A stretch of 64,000 nucleotides of DNA from Streptomyces yangpuensis (GTDB taxonomy: Bacteria; Actinomycetota; Actinomycetes; Streptomycetales; Streptomycetaceae). This document shows positions 42,240-49,658 of this stretch, one piece after another. The notes beneath the pieces are model-generated. The model saw nothing but the letters and a program-made list of their open reading frames with translations, made no database searches and was not told the DNA's origin. How positions within the stretch are numbered: the first letter of the stretch is position 1; each line of letters opens with the position of its first letter. The DNA lies in contig NZ_LBMK01000006.1 of the NCBI RefSeq assembly GCF_001005295.1, forward strand, positions 211,110 to 275,109, read 5' to 3'. A program made the translations under genes and the position numbers.

Positions 42240-43442
42240 TCAGGTGCGGATTTCGAGCAGCGGGACGAGCTGTTCCGCCGCGGTCATGGAGCCGTGCATT
42301 CCGGTGAGTGCCGACTCGTTCGGCTCGTTGCGCGAAGCGGTGATCGCGACATCGGCCTGGGCCGCCGCGACGACGTCGCCGATCCGGCCGAGCACGCGCT
42401 CGTCGCACTCCCCGGGCGGGCCGAACCATCCCAGTTCCAGGGCCTCTTCGCGGCTCGCGACCCAGAAGCGGTCGCCGAGCACCTCGCGCCACACGGTCAG
42501 CACGTCGGCCTCCGCCCCCGGCACCGCGTACACGTGCCGGGCCCGGCCCTCGCCGCCCAGCAGGGCGACGCCGGCGCCCAGCTCCCAGTCCTCGTCGAAG
42601 TCGATCCGCGCGTCCTCGTCGAAGGGGACGTCGACCATGCCGTGGTCGGCGGTCACGTACAGCGCGGTGCGCGGCGGAAGCTGCTCGGCGAGCCGCTGGA
42701 CGAGCCGGTCCACGTACATGAGCTGGCCGCGCCAGGCGTCCGAGTCCACGCCGTGGCGGTGTCCGGCCCCGTCGAGCTCGCTGTAGTAGGTGTAGACGAG
42801 CGAGCGGTCACCGGCGGCGAGGCGTTCGGCGGCCACGTCCATCCGCTCCTCGCCGGTCATCCGGCCGAGGAAGGTGCCGCCGCTCAGGGCGACCTTGGTG
42901 AGCGGGGTGGTCTGGAAGGCGGGCGAGGACACCTGCGCGGTCGCCACGCCGGCCTTGTCGGCCTCGTGGAAGACCGTCGGGTACGGCTGCCACGGCTTCG
43001 GCGGCGCCCACGGGTGCCAGCGGAGCTGGTTCATCAGCTCGCCGGTGGCCGGGTTGCGGACGGCGTAGCCGGGCAGTCCGTGGCGGGCGGGCGGCAGCCC
43101 GGTGCCGACGGAGGCCAGCGAGGTGGCGGTGGTCGCCGGGAAGCCCGCGGTGATCGGGCGCCCGGTGCCGCCGCGCGAGCTGCCGAGCAGGGAGGTGAGG
43201 TAGGGGGCCTCGTCCGGGTGGGCCCTGATCTGCTCCCAGCCCATGCCGTCGACGAGGAAGACGCAGTTGCGGTCGGCCGGGGTCAGCTCCGCGATGGCGG
43301 CGGTGTAGCCGGGGACGCCCTGGCCGGCCACGAGCGTCGGCAGCAGGTCGGCTAGCGAGCCGGCGCCATACTCCGGGACGGGGGCGCCGGCGAGGTCCAG
43401 CAGCTCGGGCTCGGTCCAGTCCTGCGGTGCGGAGTACGCCAT
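42240..43442 (-). CDS. Alkaline phosphatase superfamily phosphodiesterase/NPP
   Basis: The 400-residue protein is a type I phosphodiesterase/nucleotide pyrophosphatase-like member of the alkaline phosphatase superfamily. The nucleophile is in AGFPATTATSLASVGTGLPP (Thr following Ala-Thr), the metal-binding Asp in CVFLVDGMGW, HGLPGYAV, the DGAGHRHG metal site, and TADHGMVDVP. No signal peptide is seen, so it should be cytoplasmic. Its ATG shares one base with the stop of the DUF5998 gene (TGATG). Substrate unknown, but a nucleotide or phosphonate-type ester is typical. Confidence 0.88.
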   Translation of the reverse strand: MAYSAPQDWTEPELLDLAGAPVPEYGAGSLADLLPTLVAGQGVPGYTAAIAELTPADRNCVFLVDGMGWEQIRAHPDEAPYLTSLLGSSRGGTGRPITAGFPATTATSLASVGTGLPPARHGLPGYAVRNPATGELMNQLRWHPWAPPKPWQPYPTVFHEADKAGVATAQVSSPAFQTTPLTKVALSGGTFLGRMTGEERMDVAAERLAAGDRSLVYTYYSELDGAGHRHGVDSDAWRGQLMYVDRLVQRLAEQLPPRTALYVTADHGMVDVPFDEDARIDFDEDWELGAGVALLGGEGRARHVYAVPGAEADVLTVWREVLGDRFWVASREEALELGWFGPPGECDERVLGRIGDVVAAAQADVAITASRNEPNESALTGMHGSMTAAEQLVPLLEIRT

Positions 43443-44041
43443 CAGCGGGCGGAGGGGGTGGAGGTCGCCGCGGTCGCCTCGGAGAGGGCCTGCGCGAAGA
43501 CCAGGGTCTGGCGCACCGCCTCCGGTCCGTCGCCGGCCTCGCTGACCCGCAGGCTGAGGTCGTCGGCGGTGGAGTTGCCGGTGTAGCCGTGGTCGGAGTC
43601 GCAGTTGGGGTCGCCGCAGGCGGCCGGCTCCAGGTCGATCCGGGAGACCGCGCCCCAGCCGATGGTCAGGACGACCTCGCGGGGCAGGGTGCCGGGGGTG
43701 TAGGACTCCGGGTTCGCGACGACGCGGCTCAGCACCACGGAGGAGATGCTGGAGAGCTTGACCGACTCGGTGGAGGTCGTCGCGTACGGGGACGGGGACC
43801 CGGCGTCGGCGGCCTGCTCGTCGGTGTGGCTGACGATGAAGCGGTTGCCGGTCAGGACGAGCACGGTGACGTGGCGGCGCACCTCGTTGGAGTCGAAGGT
43901 CGTCTCCTGGTGGACCAGGTACGACGAGATCGGCTCGCCGCCCACCGCGGCCTCCACCGCCTCGGCCACGAGGGCCGGGTAGTAGCCGCTGCGCTCGATC
44001 GCCGTGCGCAGCCCCTGGGTCGTCGTACCGGATTTCGCCAT
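43442..44041 (-). CDS. DUF5998 family protein
   Basis: The 199-residue soluble protein belongs to DUF5998, conserved in actinobacteria next to the phosphatase gene. Conserved parts are LRTAIERSGYYPALVAEAVE, YLVHQETTFDSNEVRRHVTVLVLTGNRFIVSHTDE and a CGDPNCDSDHGYTGN segment with two Cys and a His that may bind metal. The frame is open for another 990 codons upstream, all antisense-like; the ATG at 44041 gives the family start MAKSGTTTQGLR. Function unknown. Confidence 0.88.
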   Translation of the reverse strand: MAKSGTTTQGLRTAIERSGYYPALVAEAVEAAVGGEPISSYLVHQETTFDSNEVRRHVTVLVLTGNRFIVSHTDEQAADAGSPSPYATTSTESVKLSSISSVVLSRVVANPESYTPGTLPREVVLTIGWGAVSRIDLEPAACGDPNCDSDHGYTGNSTADDLSLRVSEAGDGPEAVRQTLVFAQALSEATAATSTPSAR

Positions 44042-44091
44042 GGGGTCAATGGTAAGGCCCCTCGGGTGCCCTCCTACCGCGCCGTACCCGG

Positions 44092-46821
44092 TCAGTAACT
44101 GGGGAGGGTCCGCGGCCCGAGATCGCCGCGGGCGGGCGGATGGGCGACCCGGACGGTGGCGCTGAGCACGGAGATCCCCTCGACGGCGACGACGACGGGC
44201 TCCAGGCAGACGCCGATCACCTCCGGATGGTCGTCGACGAGCCGGGACAGCCGCAGGAGCACCTCCTCCAGGGCGGGGGTGTCGACGGGGTCGCTGCCGC
44301 GCCAGCCGAAGAGGAGGGGAGCGGCGCGGATGGACCGGATCAGTCCGGCGGCGTCCCGGTCGGTGGCGGGGACCAGCCGGTGGGCGGTGTCGCCGAGCAG
44401 CTCGGAGGCGACCCCGGCGAGCCCGAAGGAGAGGACGGCGCCGGCGGCCGGGTCGATGACGGACCGGACGACGGTGTCGACACCGCGCGGCACCATGGCC
44501 TGGATCACGGGCTGGAGCTCGGCGGGCTTGCCGAGCGCGTCGGTGAGTTCCTCGTACGAGCGCCGCAGCTCGGCCTCGTTCGTGAGGTCGAGCCGTACGC
44601 CGCCCAGGTCCGCGCGGTGGCGCAGGTGCGGGGCGGTGGTCTTGAGGGCGACCGGGTAGCCCAGGATCCCGGCGGCCCGGACGGCGGCGTCGGGGCTGGG
44701 CGCGGGGAGCGTGGGCAGGACGCGGATCCCGTAGCGGGCGAGCAGCTCGCGGGCGTCCGGGTCGCTCAGGGTCAGCACGGCCCCGCCGTCGACGTCCGCG
44801 AGCAGCCCGGCGAGCTGGGCCGCGGCGCCGGCCTCGTCGATGTCCTCGTACTCGGGGACCTGCCCGGCGTCGGCGAGGGCCCGCCGCCACTGTCCGTAGC
44901 GCACGGCCTCCGCGACGGCTTTCACGGCGCGCTCGGCGGCGGGGTAGCTGGGGATGCGGTCCGCGTCGGCGGTGGTGGCGCCGGGTGCGCGGGTCGCGGA
45001 CAGGGCCTGCACCAGCTCGGCCAGTTCCACGTGCACGACCGTCACCGGCTTGCCGGGGGCCTCGGCGACGGCCTCGCGGAGCGCGTCGGCCAGGTCGTCG
45101 GCGAGGGCGTGCTCGCTGACCCACGGGATGGCGGTCACGACCACCGCGTCGCAGTCGTCGGAGGTGAGGGCGGCGGCCAGGGCGGTGCGGAAGTCCTCCG
45201 GGGACGCCGCGGTCGTCAGGTCCAGGGGCGGCAGCGGCCGCAGGCCCTGGGTGAGGCAGGCGTCGTAGGTGAGGACGCCGAGGGACTCGGAGTTGCCGAG
45301 GATGGCGATCCGGGGTCCGGCGGGCAGGGGCTGCGAGGCCAGCAGCAGGCCGACGTCCACCAGCTCGGTGACCGTGTCGACCCGGATGACGCCGGCCTGC
45401 CGCAGCAGGGCGGAGACGGTGTCCTCCGACAGGCGGGTGCCGGGGACGACGTGTCCGGCGGGGGTGTGGCGGCCGCCCTTGGCGACGACCACGGGCTTGA
45501 CTGCGGCGGTCCGGCGGGCGAGGCGGGTGAACTTCCGCGGGTTGCCGAGGGTTTCGAGGTAGAGCAGGGCGACGTCGGTCGCCTCGTCCTCGTACCAGTA
45601 CTGGAGGATGTCGTTGCCGGAGACGTCGGCCCGGTTCCCGGCGGAGACGAAGGAGGACAGGCCTTCGCCGCGCCGGAGCAGCGCCGAGAGCAGGGCGATG
45701 CCGATCGCCCCGGACTGGGTGAACAGGCCGGTGCGGCCGCGCACCGGCATCGGCGCGGGGGTCAGGGAGGCGTTGAGCTCCACCTCCGGGGCGGTGTTGA
45801 TCACCCCGTAGGCGTTGGGTCCGATGAGACGCATCCCGTACGAGCGCACCTGCCGCAGCAGCTCGCGCTGGCGGGCCAGCCCGGCCGGGCCGCTGTCCCC
45901 GTACCCGGCGGAGAGGACGACGAGCCCCTGCACGCCGTGCTCGCCGCAGGCGGCCACCGCGTCCGGGACCCGGTCGGCCGGGACGGCGATCACCGCGAGG
46001 TCGACGGGGGCGCCGATGGCCCCGACGGTGCGGTAGGCGCGCACCCCGTCGAGGAGGTCGCGGGTGACGGCCTCGTTGACGGCGTAGAGGTGGCCGTGGA
46101 AGCCGCTGTCGCGGAGGTTGCGCAGTGCGGCCGCGCCCACGCCGGCGCCGGAACGGCTGACGCCGACGACCGCCACCGAGCCGGGGGCCAGCAGGCGCTG
46201 CACGGAGCGGGCCTCGGCGCGCTGTTCCCGGGCGCGCTGCACGGCCAGGGACTCGGCGGTGGGTTCGAGGTCGAGGGTGAGGTGGACGGACCCGTCCTCG
46301 AAGCTGCGCTTCTGCTGGTAGCCGACGTCCGTGAACACCTTGATCATCTTGGTGTTGGCGGGCAGCACCTCGGCGGCGAACCGGCGGATGCCGCGCTCGC
46401 GGGCCACCGCGCCGATGTGTTCGAGGAGTGCGGAGGCGACGCCGCGGCCCTGGTGGGCGTCCTGGACGAGGAAGGCGACCTCCGCCTCGTCGGCGGGGGC
46501 TGAGGCGGGCCGGCCGTCGGGGCCGATGCGGTCGTAGCGGACGGTGCCGATGAACTCCTCGCCGACGGTCGCGGCGAGGCCCACCCGGTCCACGTAGTCG
46601 TGGTGCGTGAAGCGGTGCACGTCGCGGTCGGAGAGGCGGGGGTAGGGCGCGAAGAAGCGGTAGTACTTCGACTCGTCCGAGACCTGCTCGTAGAAGCTGA
46701 CGAGCCGGCCCGCGTCCTCGGTGGTGATGGGCCGGATCCGGGCGGTGCCGCCATCGCGGAGGACGACGTCGGCTTCCCAGTGGGCCGGGTAGGACGGGTC
46801 CGACTCTATGGTCATGCGCAT
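44092..46821 (-). CDS. GNAT-acyl-CoA synthetase (NDP-forming) fusion
   Basis: The 909-residue protein has an N-terminal GNAT acetyltransferase domain (about 1-190: DVVLRDGGTARIRPITTED, VAFLVQDAHQGRGVASALLEHIG). A CoA-binding and ligase-like part (220-640: GSVAVVGVSRS, FTQSGAIGIALLSALLRRG) and a C-terminal ATP-grasp domain (700-900: LLARYGIRVLPT, LRHRADLGGVRLDL) follow. This GNAT-first order is like SlPatA of S. lividans, which acetylates acetoacetyl-CoA synthetase; other Pat proteins have GNAT last. The ACD core Cys/Gly motif reads GPNAYGV. A lysine acetyltransferase role is likely; substrate-level acetate production is not. Confidence 0.9.
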   Translation of the reverse strand: MRMTIESDPSYPAHWEADVVLRDGGTARIRPITTEDAGRLVSFYEQVSDESKYYRFFAPYPRLSDRDVHRFTHHDYVDRVGLAATVGEEFIGTVRYDRIGPDGRPASAPADEAEVAFLVQDAHQGRGVASALLEHIGAVARERGIRRFAAEVLPANTKMIKVFTDVGYQQKRSFEDGSVHLTLDLEPTAESLAVQRAREQRAEARSVQRLLAPGSVAVVGVSRSGAGVGAAALRNLRDSGFHGHLYAVNEAVTRDLLDGVRAYRTVGAIGAPVDLAVIAVPADRVPDAVAACGEHGVQGLVVLSAGYGDSGPAGLARQRELLRQVRSYGMRLIGPNAYGVINTAPEVELNASLTPAPMPVRGRTGLFTQSGAIGIALLSALLRRGEGLSSFVSAGNRADVSGNDILQYWYEDEATDVALLYLETLGNPRKFTRLARRTAAVKPVVVAKGGRHTPAGHVVPGTRLSEDTVSALLRQAGVIRVDTVTELVDVGLLLASQPLPAGPRIAILGNSESLGVLTYDACLTQGLRPLPPLDLTTAASPEDFRTALAAALTSDDCDAVVVTAIPWVSEHALADDLADALREAVAEAPGKPVTVVHVELAELVQALSATRAPGATTADADRIPSYPAAERAVKAVAEAVRYGQWRRALADAGQVPEYEDIDEAGAAAQLAGLLADVDGGAVLTLSDPDARELLARYGIRVLPTLPAPSPDAAVRAAGILGYPVALKTTAPHLRHRADLGGVRLDLTNEAELRRSYEELTDALGKPAELQPVIQAMVPRGVDTVVRSVIDPAAGAVLSFGLAGVASELLGDTAHRLVPATDRDAAGLIRSIRAAPLLFGWRGSDPVDTPALEEVLLRLSRLVDDHPEVIGVCLEPVVVAVEGISVLSATVRVAHPPARGDLGPRTLPSY

Positions 46822-46961
46822 ACCTTACGGCCGGACCGGGGCGGACAGCGCTCGCGCGGCGTAGTAGGCAAGCCGGGTCAGACCGGTGCAAGCTGGGGAA
46901 GGTCGAGGAGCGGCGGCATTCGGGCCGGAGGTCGGTCGGAGCATTCGGGGTGCCGTGAGAG

Positions 46962-46977
46962 ACTGGTCTAGACAACG
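46962..46977. promoter_or_regulatory. DasR-type operator (dre) upstream of ptsH
   Basis: ACTGGTCTAGACAACG matches the published 16-base dre consensus A(G/C)TGGTCTAGACCA(G/C)T at 14 of 16 positions, with an intact TGGTCTAGAC core. It ends 23 bases before the ptsH start, a position suited to repression. DasR is the GlcNAc-responsive GntR regulator known to control pts genes in S. coelicolor. Confidence 0.75.
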
Positions 46978-47000
46978 TTGAGAACCTGAAGGGCATCACC

Positions 47001-47282
47001 ATGGCAGAGCGCCGCGTCAACGTCGGTTGGGCCGAGGGCCTTCACGCTCGTCCCGCCTCGATCTTCGTCCGTGCGACGACCGCTTCCGGCGTCCCGGTGA
47101 CCATCGCGAAGTCCGGTGGCGACCCCGTCAACGCCGCCTCCATGCTGGCGGTGCTGGGCCTGGGCGCGCAGGGTGGCGAGGAGATCGTCCTCGCCTCCGA
47201 GGCCGAGGGTGCGGAGGCCGCACTGGACCGCCTCGCGAAGCTGGTCGCCGAGGGTCTCGAAGAGCTCCCCGAGACCGTCTGA
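47001..47282 (+). CDS. ptsH: HPr phosphocarrier protein
   Basis: The 93-residue protein is the PTS phosphocarrier HPr. His15 (EGLHARPAS) receives phosphate from enzyme I and passes it to sugar-specific EIIA. Ser47 in NAASMLAVLGLGA is the equivalent of the regulatory Ser46, although Streptomyces is not known to use it. Length is close to the usual 85-90. The gene stands alone, with a dre site upstream and a terminator downstream, and is divergent from the acyltransferase fusion. Confidence 0.96.
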   Translation: MAERRVNVGWAEGLHARPASIFVRATTASGVPVTIAKSGGDPVNAASMLAVLGLGAQGGEEIVLASEAEGAEAALDRLAKLVAEGLEELPETV

Positions 47283-47317
47283 CCCTTCGGGTTCACCCCG
47301 CATCACGCGAACGGCGA

Positions 47318-47346
47318 AGCCGCGGCCCCGGACGGGGGCCGCGGCT
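47318..47346 (+). terminator. Terminator after ptsH
   Basis: A 12-bp perfect stem (47318-47329 with 47335-47346), almost all GC, with a 5-base loop lies 36 bases beyond the ptsH stop. The remaining 177 bases to the convergent GntR gene show no other clear signals. Confidence 0.8.
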
Positions 47347-47523
47347 GCGTCGTTCTCCGGTACGGAAGGCCTGGGGAACCGGCCGCCCGGTAATTCGGCT
47401 CCGCCGAAAAGGCCCGGCCCGATTCGCGCCGCGCGGCATCGCACGCGGTCCACCGGAATTCGGCGCAGCGAATTACTCAGCGCACGGAATTCGCACGGTG
47501 CCATCCTTTGTATACGGCTCCTG

Positions 47524-48201
47524 TTAATGCCGGCCGCTCGACATGTTTACGGCAGGTTGCGAAGTGCTCACCGCCGGCCGCTTCCGCAGCCGGTGCGCGG
47601 CGGCCACGCGATCGGCGTGGACCGCGGTCAGCGTCCGCGCCCGCTCGGCGTCCCCGCGCGCCACCGCGTCCACGATCGCGCCGTGCTCCGCCCAGGACTC
47701 CACGGGCCGGGCCGGCGCCTCCACCACGTACATCCACGCCACCTTGTGCCGCATCTGCGTGAGCAGCGCGATCAGCCCCGGGCTGCCGGAAGCCTGCGCG
47801 AGCGTCTCGTGGAACCAGCCGCCGAGCGACCGCAGGTCCTCGCCCTGCCCCCGCCTGGCCCGTTCCTGACCCAGCCTGACCAGCCCCCGCAGCACCTTGA
47901 GGTGCGCGTCGGTGCGGCGCCGGGCGGCCCGGGCGGCCGCCAGCGGCTCCAACAGCATCCGCAGCTCCAGGAGGTCCGCGGCCTCCTGCGCCGTCGGCTC
48001 GGCCACACAGGCCCCGGCGTGGCGCCGCGTGGTCACGAAGCCCTCGGACTCCAGGGTCCGCAGGGCCTCGCGGACCGGGACGCGCGAGACCCCGTACCGG
48101 CGGGCCAGCACCTCCTCGGTCAGCCGACCTCCCGGTTCGAACACCCCGGAGACGATGTCGTCGCGAATTGCCGTGCATACCGCGTGCGCAGGAATACGCA
48201 A
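47524..48201 (-). CDS. GntR-family transcription regulator (FCD type)
   Basis: The 225-residue regulator has an N-terminal winged helix (AIRDDIVSGVFEPGGRLTEEVLARRYGVSRVPVREALRTLESEGFV, about 10-65). An all-helical FCD ligand domain (90-210: LLELRMLLEPLAAARAARR, FHETLAQASGSPGLIALL) follows. The start is a TTG (48201) with GGAGG 7 bases upstream; the preceding Val codon is GTC and cannot start. Ligand and targets are unknown. The FCD-type subfamily usually binds organic acids. It lies convergent to ptsH and upstream of nothing it could obviously control. Confidence 0.87.
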   Translation of the reverse strand: MRIPAHAVCTAIRDDIVSGVFEPGGRLTEEVLARRYGVSRVPVREALRTLESEGFVTTRRHAGACVAEPTAQEAADLLELRMLLEPLAAARAARRRTDAHLKVLRGLVRLGQERARRGQGEDLRSLGGWFHETLAQASGSPGLIALLTQMRHKVAWMYVVEAPARPVESWAEHGAIVDAVARGDAERARTLTAVHADRVAAAHRLRKRPAVSTSQPAVNMSSGRH

Positions 48202-48330
48202 GACCGAACCTCCGCCTATTTCCGATCGCCAGTCCCCGTGCGCACACGCGCACGCCACGACTCTATTGCAGCACAGCATAATTTCGAGAGCGGACGGAAA
48301 TCCGAAACATTGCACCCGGATGCAAAAACA

Positions 48331-48361
48331 CGAAGACCCCGGCTCGGGAGCGGGGTCTTCG
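48331..48361 (-). terminator. Terminator of the M23 peptidase gene
   Basis: An 11-bp perfect stem (48331-48341 with 48351-48361) and 9-base loop lies 47 bases past the M23 stop on the minus strand. On that strand the hairpin is followed by the sequence TGTTTTTGC, a partial U-tract. Confidence 0.85.
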
Positions 48362-48407
48362 TGAAGCTGTGCGCTGCACGCGCGCCGCGGTGGGCGGCGC
48401 CGAGGGG

Positions 48408-49208
48408 TCAGAGGCTGACGCCGTGCGAGCGCAGGTAGGCGATCGGGTCGATGTCCGAGCCGTACTGCGAGCCGGTGCGGGCCTCGAAGTGCAGGTGCGG
48501 GCCGCTGGAGTTGCCGGTGGATCCCGACAGGCCGATCTGCTGGCCCGGGGTGACCTGCTGGCCGACGGAGACGTTCAGCGAGGACAGGTGGCCGTACTGC
48601 GTGAAGGTGCCGTCGTTGTGCTTGATGACGACGTTGTTGCCGTACGCGCCGCCCCAGCCCGCCTCGACGACGGTACCGAAGCCCACTGCCTGAACCGAGG
48701 TGCCGGAGGCGGCGTGGAAGTCGATGCCGGTGTGGCTGCCGGAGGACCACATGCCGCCGCCCGCCTTGTACTGCGTGCTGACGTAGGAGTCGGCCAGCGG
48801 CGAGACGAAGGTGTTGAGGCGCTTGCGCTCCTCCTCGCGGGCGGCGCGCTCGGCGGCCTCGCGCTCGGCCTTCGCCTTGGCCTCGGCGAGGCGCTTGGCC
48901 TCGGCGGCCTTCTGCTTGGCGTCGGCCTCGGCCTGGGCCTTGGCGGCGGCGTGCTCGGCGGCGCGCTGCTGGGACTCGGCCTGGTCCTGGATGTCGCCCG
49001 CGAGGTCCTCGGCGACGACGACGGCACCCAGCCCGTTCTCCGGGGCGGAGCTGCTGTGGTTGTCCGCGGCGAAGGCCGGGGCGGCGAGGGAGCCGACCAC
49101 ACCCGTGGTGGCGATCGCGGCGATACCGGCGTAGCCGGCGGTCTTCTTGCTCAGGCGGCTGGAACCACGGTGCTTGCCGGTACCAGCGGGACGACTGCCA
49201 AACGCCAT
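48408..49208 (-). CDS. Secreted M23 family metallopeptidase
   Basis: The 266-residue protein has a twin-basic signal peptide (RLSKKTAGYAGIAAIATTGVVGSLAAPAFA, cleavage near residue 47) and an Ala/Glu/Lys-rich coiled coil (70-130). A LytM/M23 endopeptidase domain (140-262) has the zinc ligands His159 and Asp163 (HTGIDFH) and His240 (HLHF), with His207 and His238 as catalytic partners. It should cut peptidoglycan cross-links outside the cell. Expression is likely turned off by c-di-AMP through the riboswitch upstream. Confidence 0.95.
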   Translation of the reverse strand: MAFGSRPAGTGKHRGSSRLSKKTAGYAGIAAIATTGVVGSLAAPAFAADNHSSSAPENGLGAVVVAEDLAGDIQDQAESQQRAAEHAAAKAQAEADAKQKAAEAKRLAEAKAKAEREAAERAAREEERKRLNTFVSPLADSYVSTQYKAGGGMWSSGSHTGIDFHAASGTSVQAVGFGTVVEAGWGGAYGNNVVIKHNDGTFTQYGHLSSLNVSVGQQVTPGQQIGLSGSTGNSSGPHLHFEARTGSQYGSDIDPIAYLRSHGVSL

Positions 49209-49235
49209 GAAGGGTTTGATCCTTTCCTTCCTTCT

Positions 49236-49400
49236 CGCCTACCGGGTTAGCTGACGGGTTCGGAGCAGGAAGGTCTCCTACGGACCTCCTCTTGCGAGGG
49301 AGTCCGATTCACCCCAGGGACTGATGTGGGTCCCCGGCTCCCCAGGCTCGCGCCTGACGGGGACTCGGCGATCGCTGCCCGGTGCCGCGGGTGCGGCGGG
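49236..49400 (-). ncRNA. c-di-AMP riboswitch (ydaO/yuaA type)
   Basis: Read on the minus strand the leader contains all the hallmark pieces of the ydaO motif: GGGGAGCCGGGGACCCAC, GGGGTGAATC, a G-rich AGGAGACCTTCC stretch and the near-invariant 3' part CCGAACCCGTCAGCTAACC followed by GGTAGGCG. It ends 27 bases before the M23 ATG. The 5' boundary is approximate. High c-di-AMP should favour termination or block translation of the peptidase. Confidence 0.92.
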
Positions 49401-49515
49401 CACAACTGACGGACAGCACGGCCGACGCTAGGCGGATCATCAGTCAATCGCCAAACAGACGCGCCTTTTTGTTGCGTACGCCACATCACATACAAGCAAC
49501 CTCACCACTAAACGG

Positions 49516-49551
49516 ACAAAAGAGGCTCCGGCGGAAAACCGCCGGAGCCTC
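49516..49551 (-). terminator. Intrinsic terminator after the M16 operon
   Basis: A 13-bp perfect stem (49522-49534 with 49539-49551) with an AAAA loop is followed on the minus strand by TCTTTTGT, a classical U-tract. This is the best rho-independent terminator in the window. It sits between the M16 peptidase stop (49646) and the riboswitch of the next gene. Confidence 0.95.
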
Positions 49552-49592
49552 GTGCGAAGTGCGTCGGCCGCCCGTCATCCGGGCGTCCTTTA

Positions 49593-49658
49593 CGTCAGTT
49601 GGTGACGTGCGTCAGTTGGTGATGACCACGACGTCGACCACGACGTCAGTTGGTGACG
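49593..49658 (-). repeat. Triplicated 3' end of the M16 gene
   Basis: The 15-base CGTCAGTTGGTGACG (last residues VTN plus stop, antisense) occurs at 49593-49607, 49610-49624 (one mismatch) and 49644-49658. Between the last two lies a tandem 12-base GACCACGACGTC (49624-49635, 49636-49647). The true stop is in the 49644-49658 copy. Confidence 0.85.

Noticed and set aside
43442-47020. Open frame of about 1,192 codons covering DUF5998 and the acyltransferase gene
   Set aside because: Only the last 199 codons carry a conserved family (DUF5998); the rest is an out-of-frame read of the GNAT-ligase gene.
47461-47523. AT-richer stretch with TTGTATAC after ptsH as a promoter
   Set aside because: Both neighbouring genes end here (convergent), so a promoter has no evident target.
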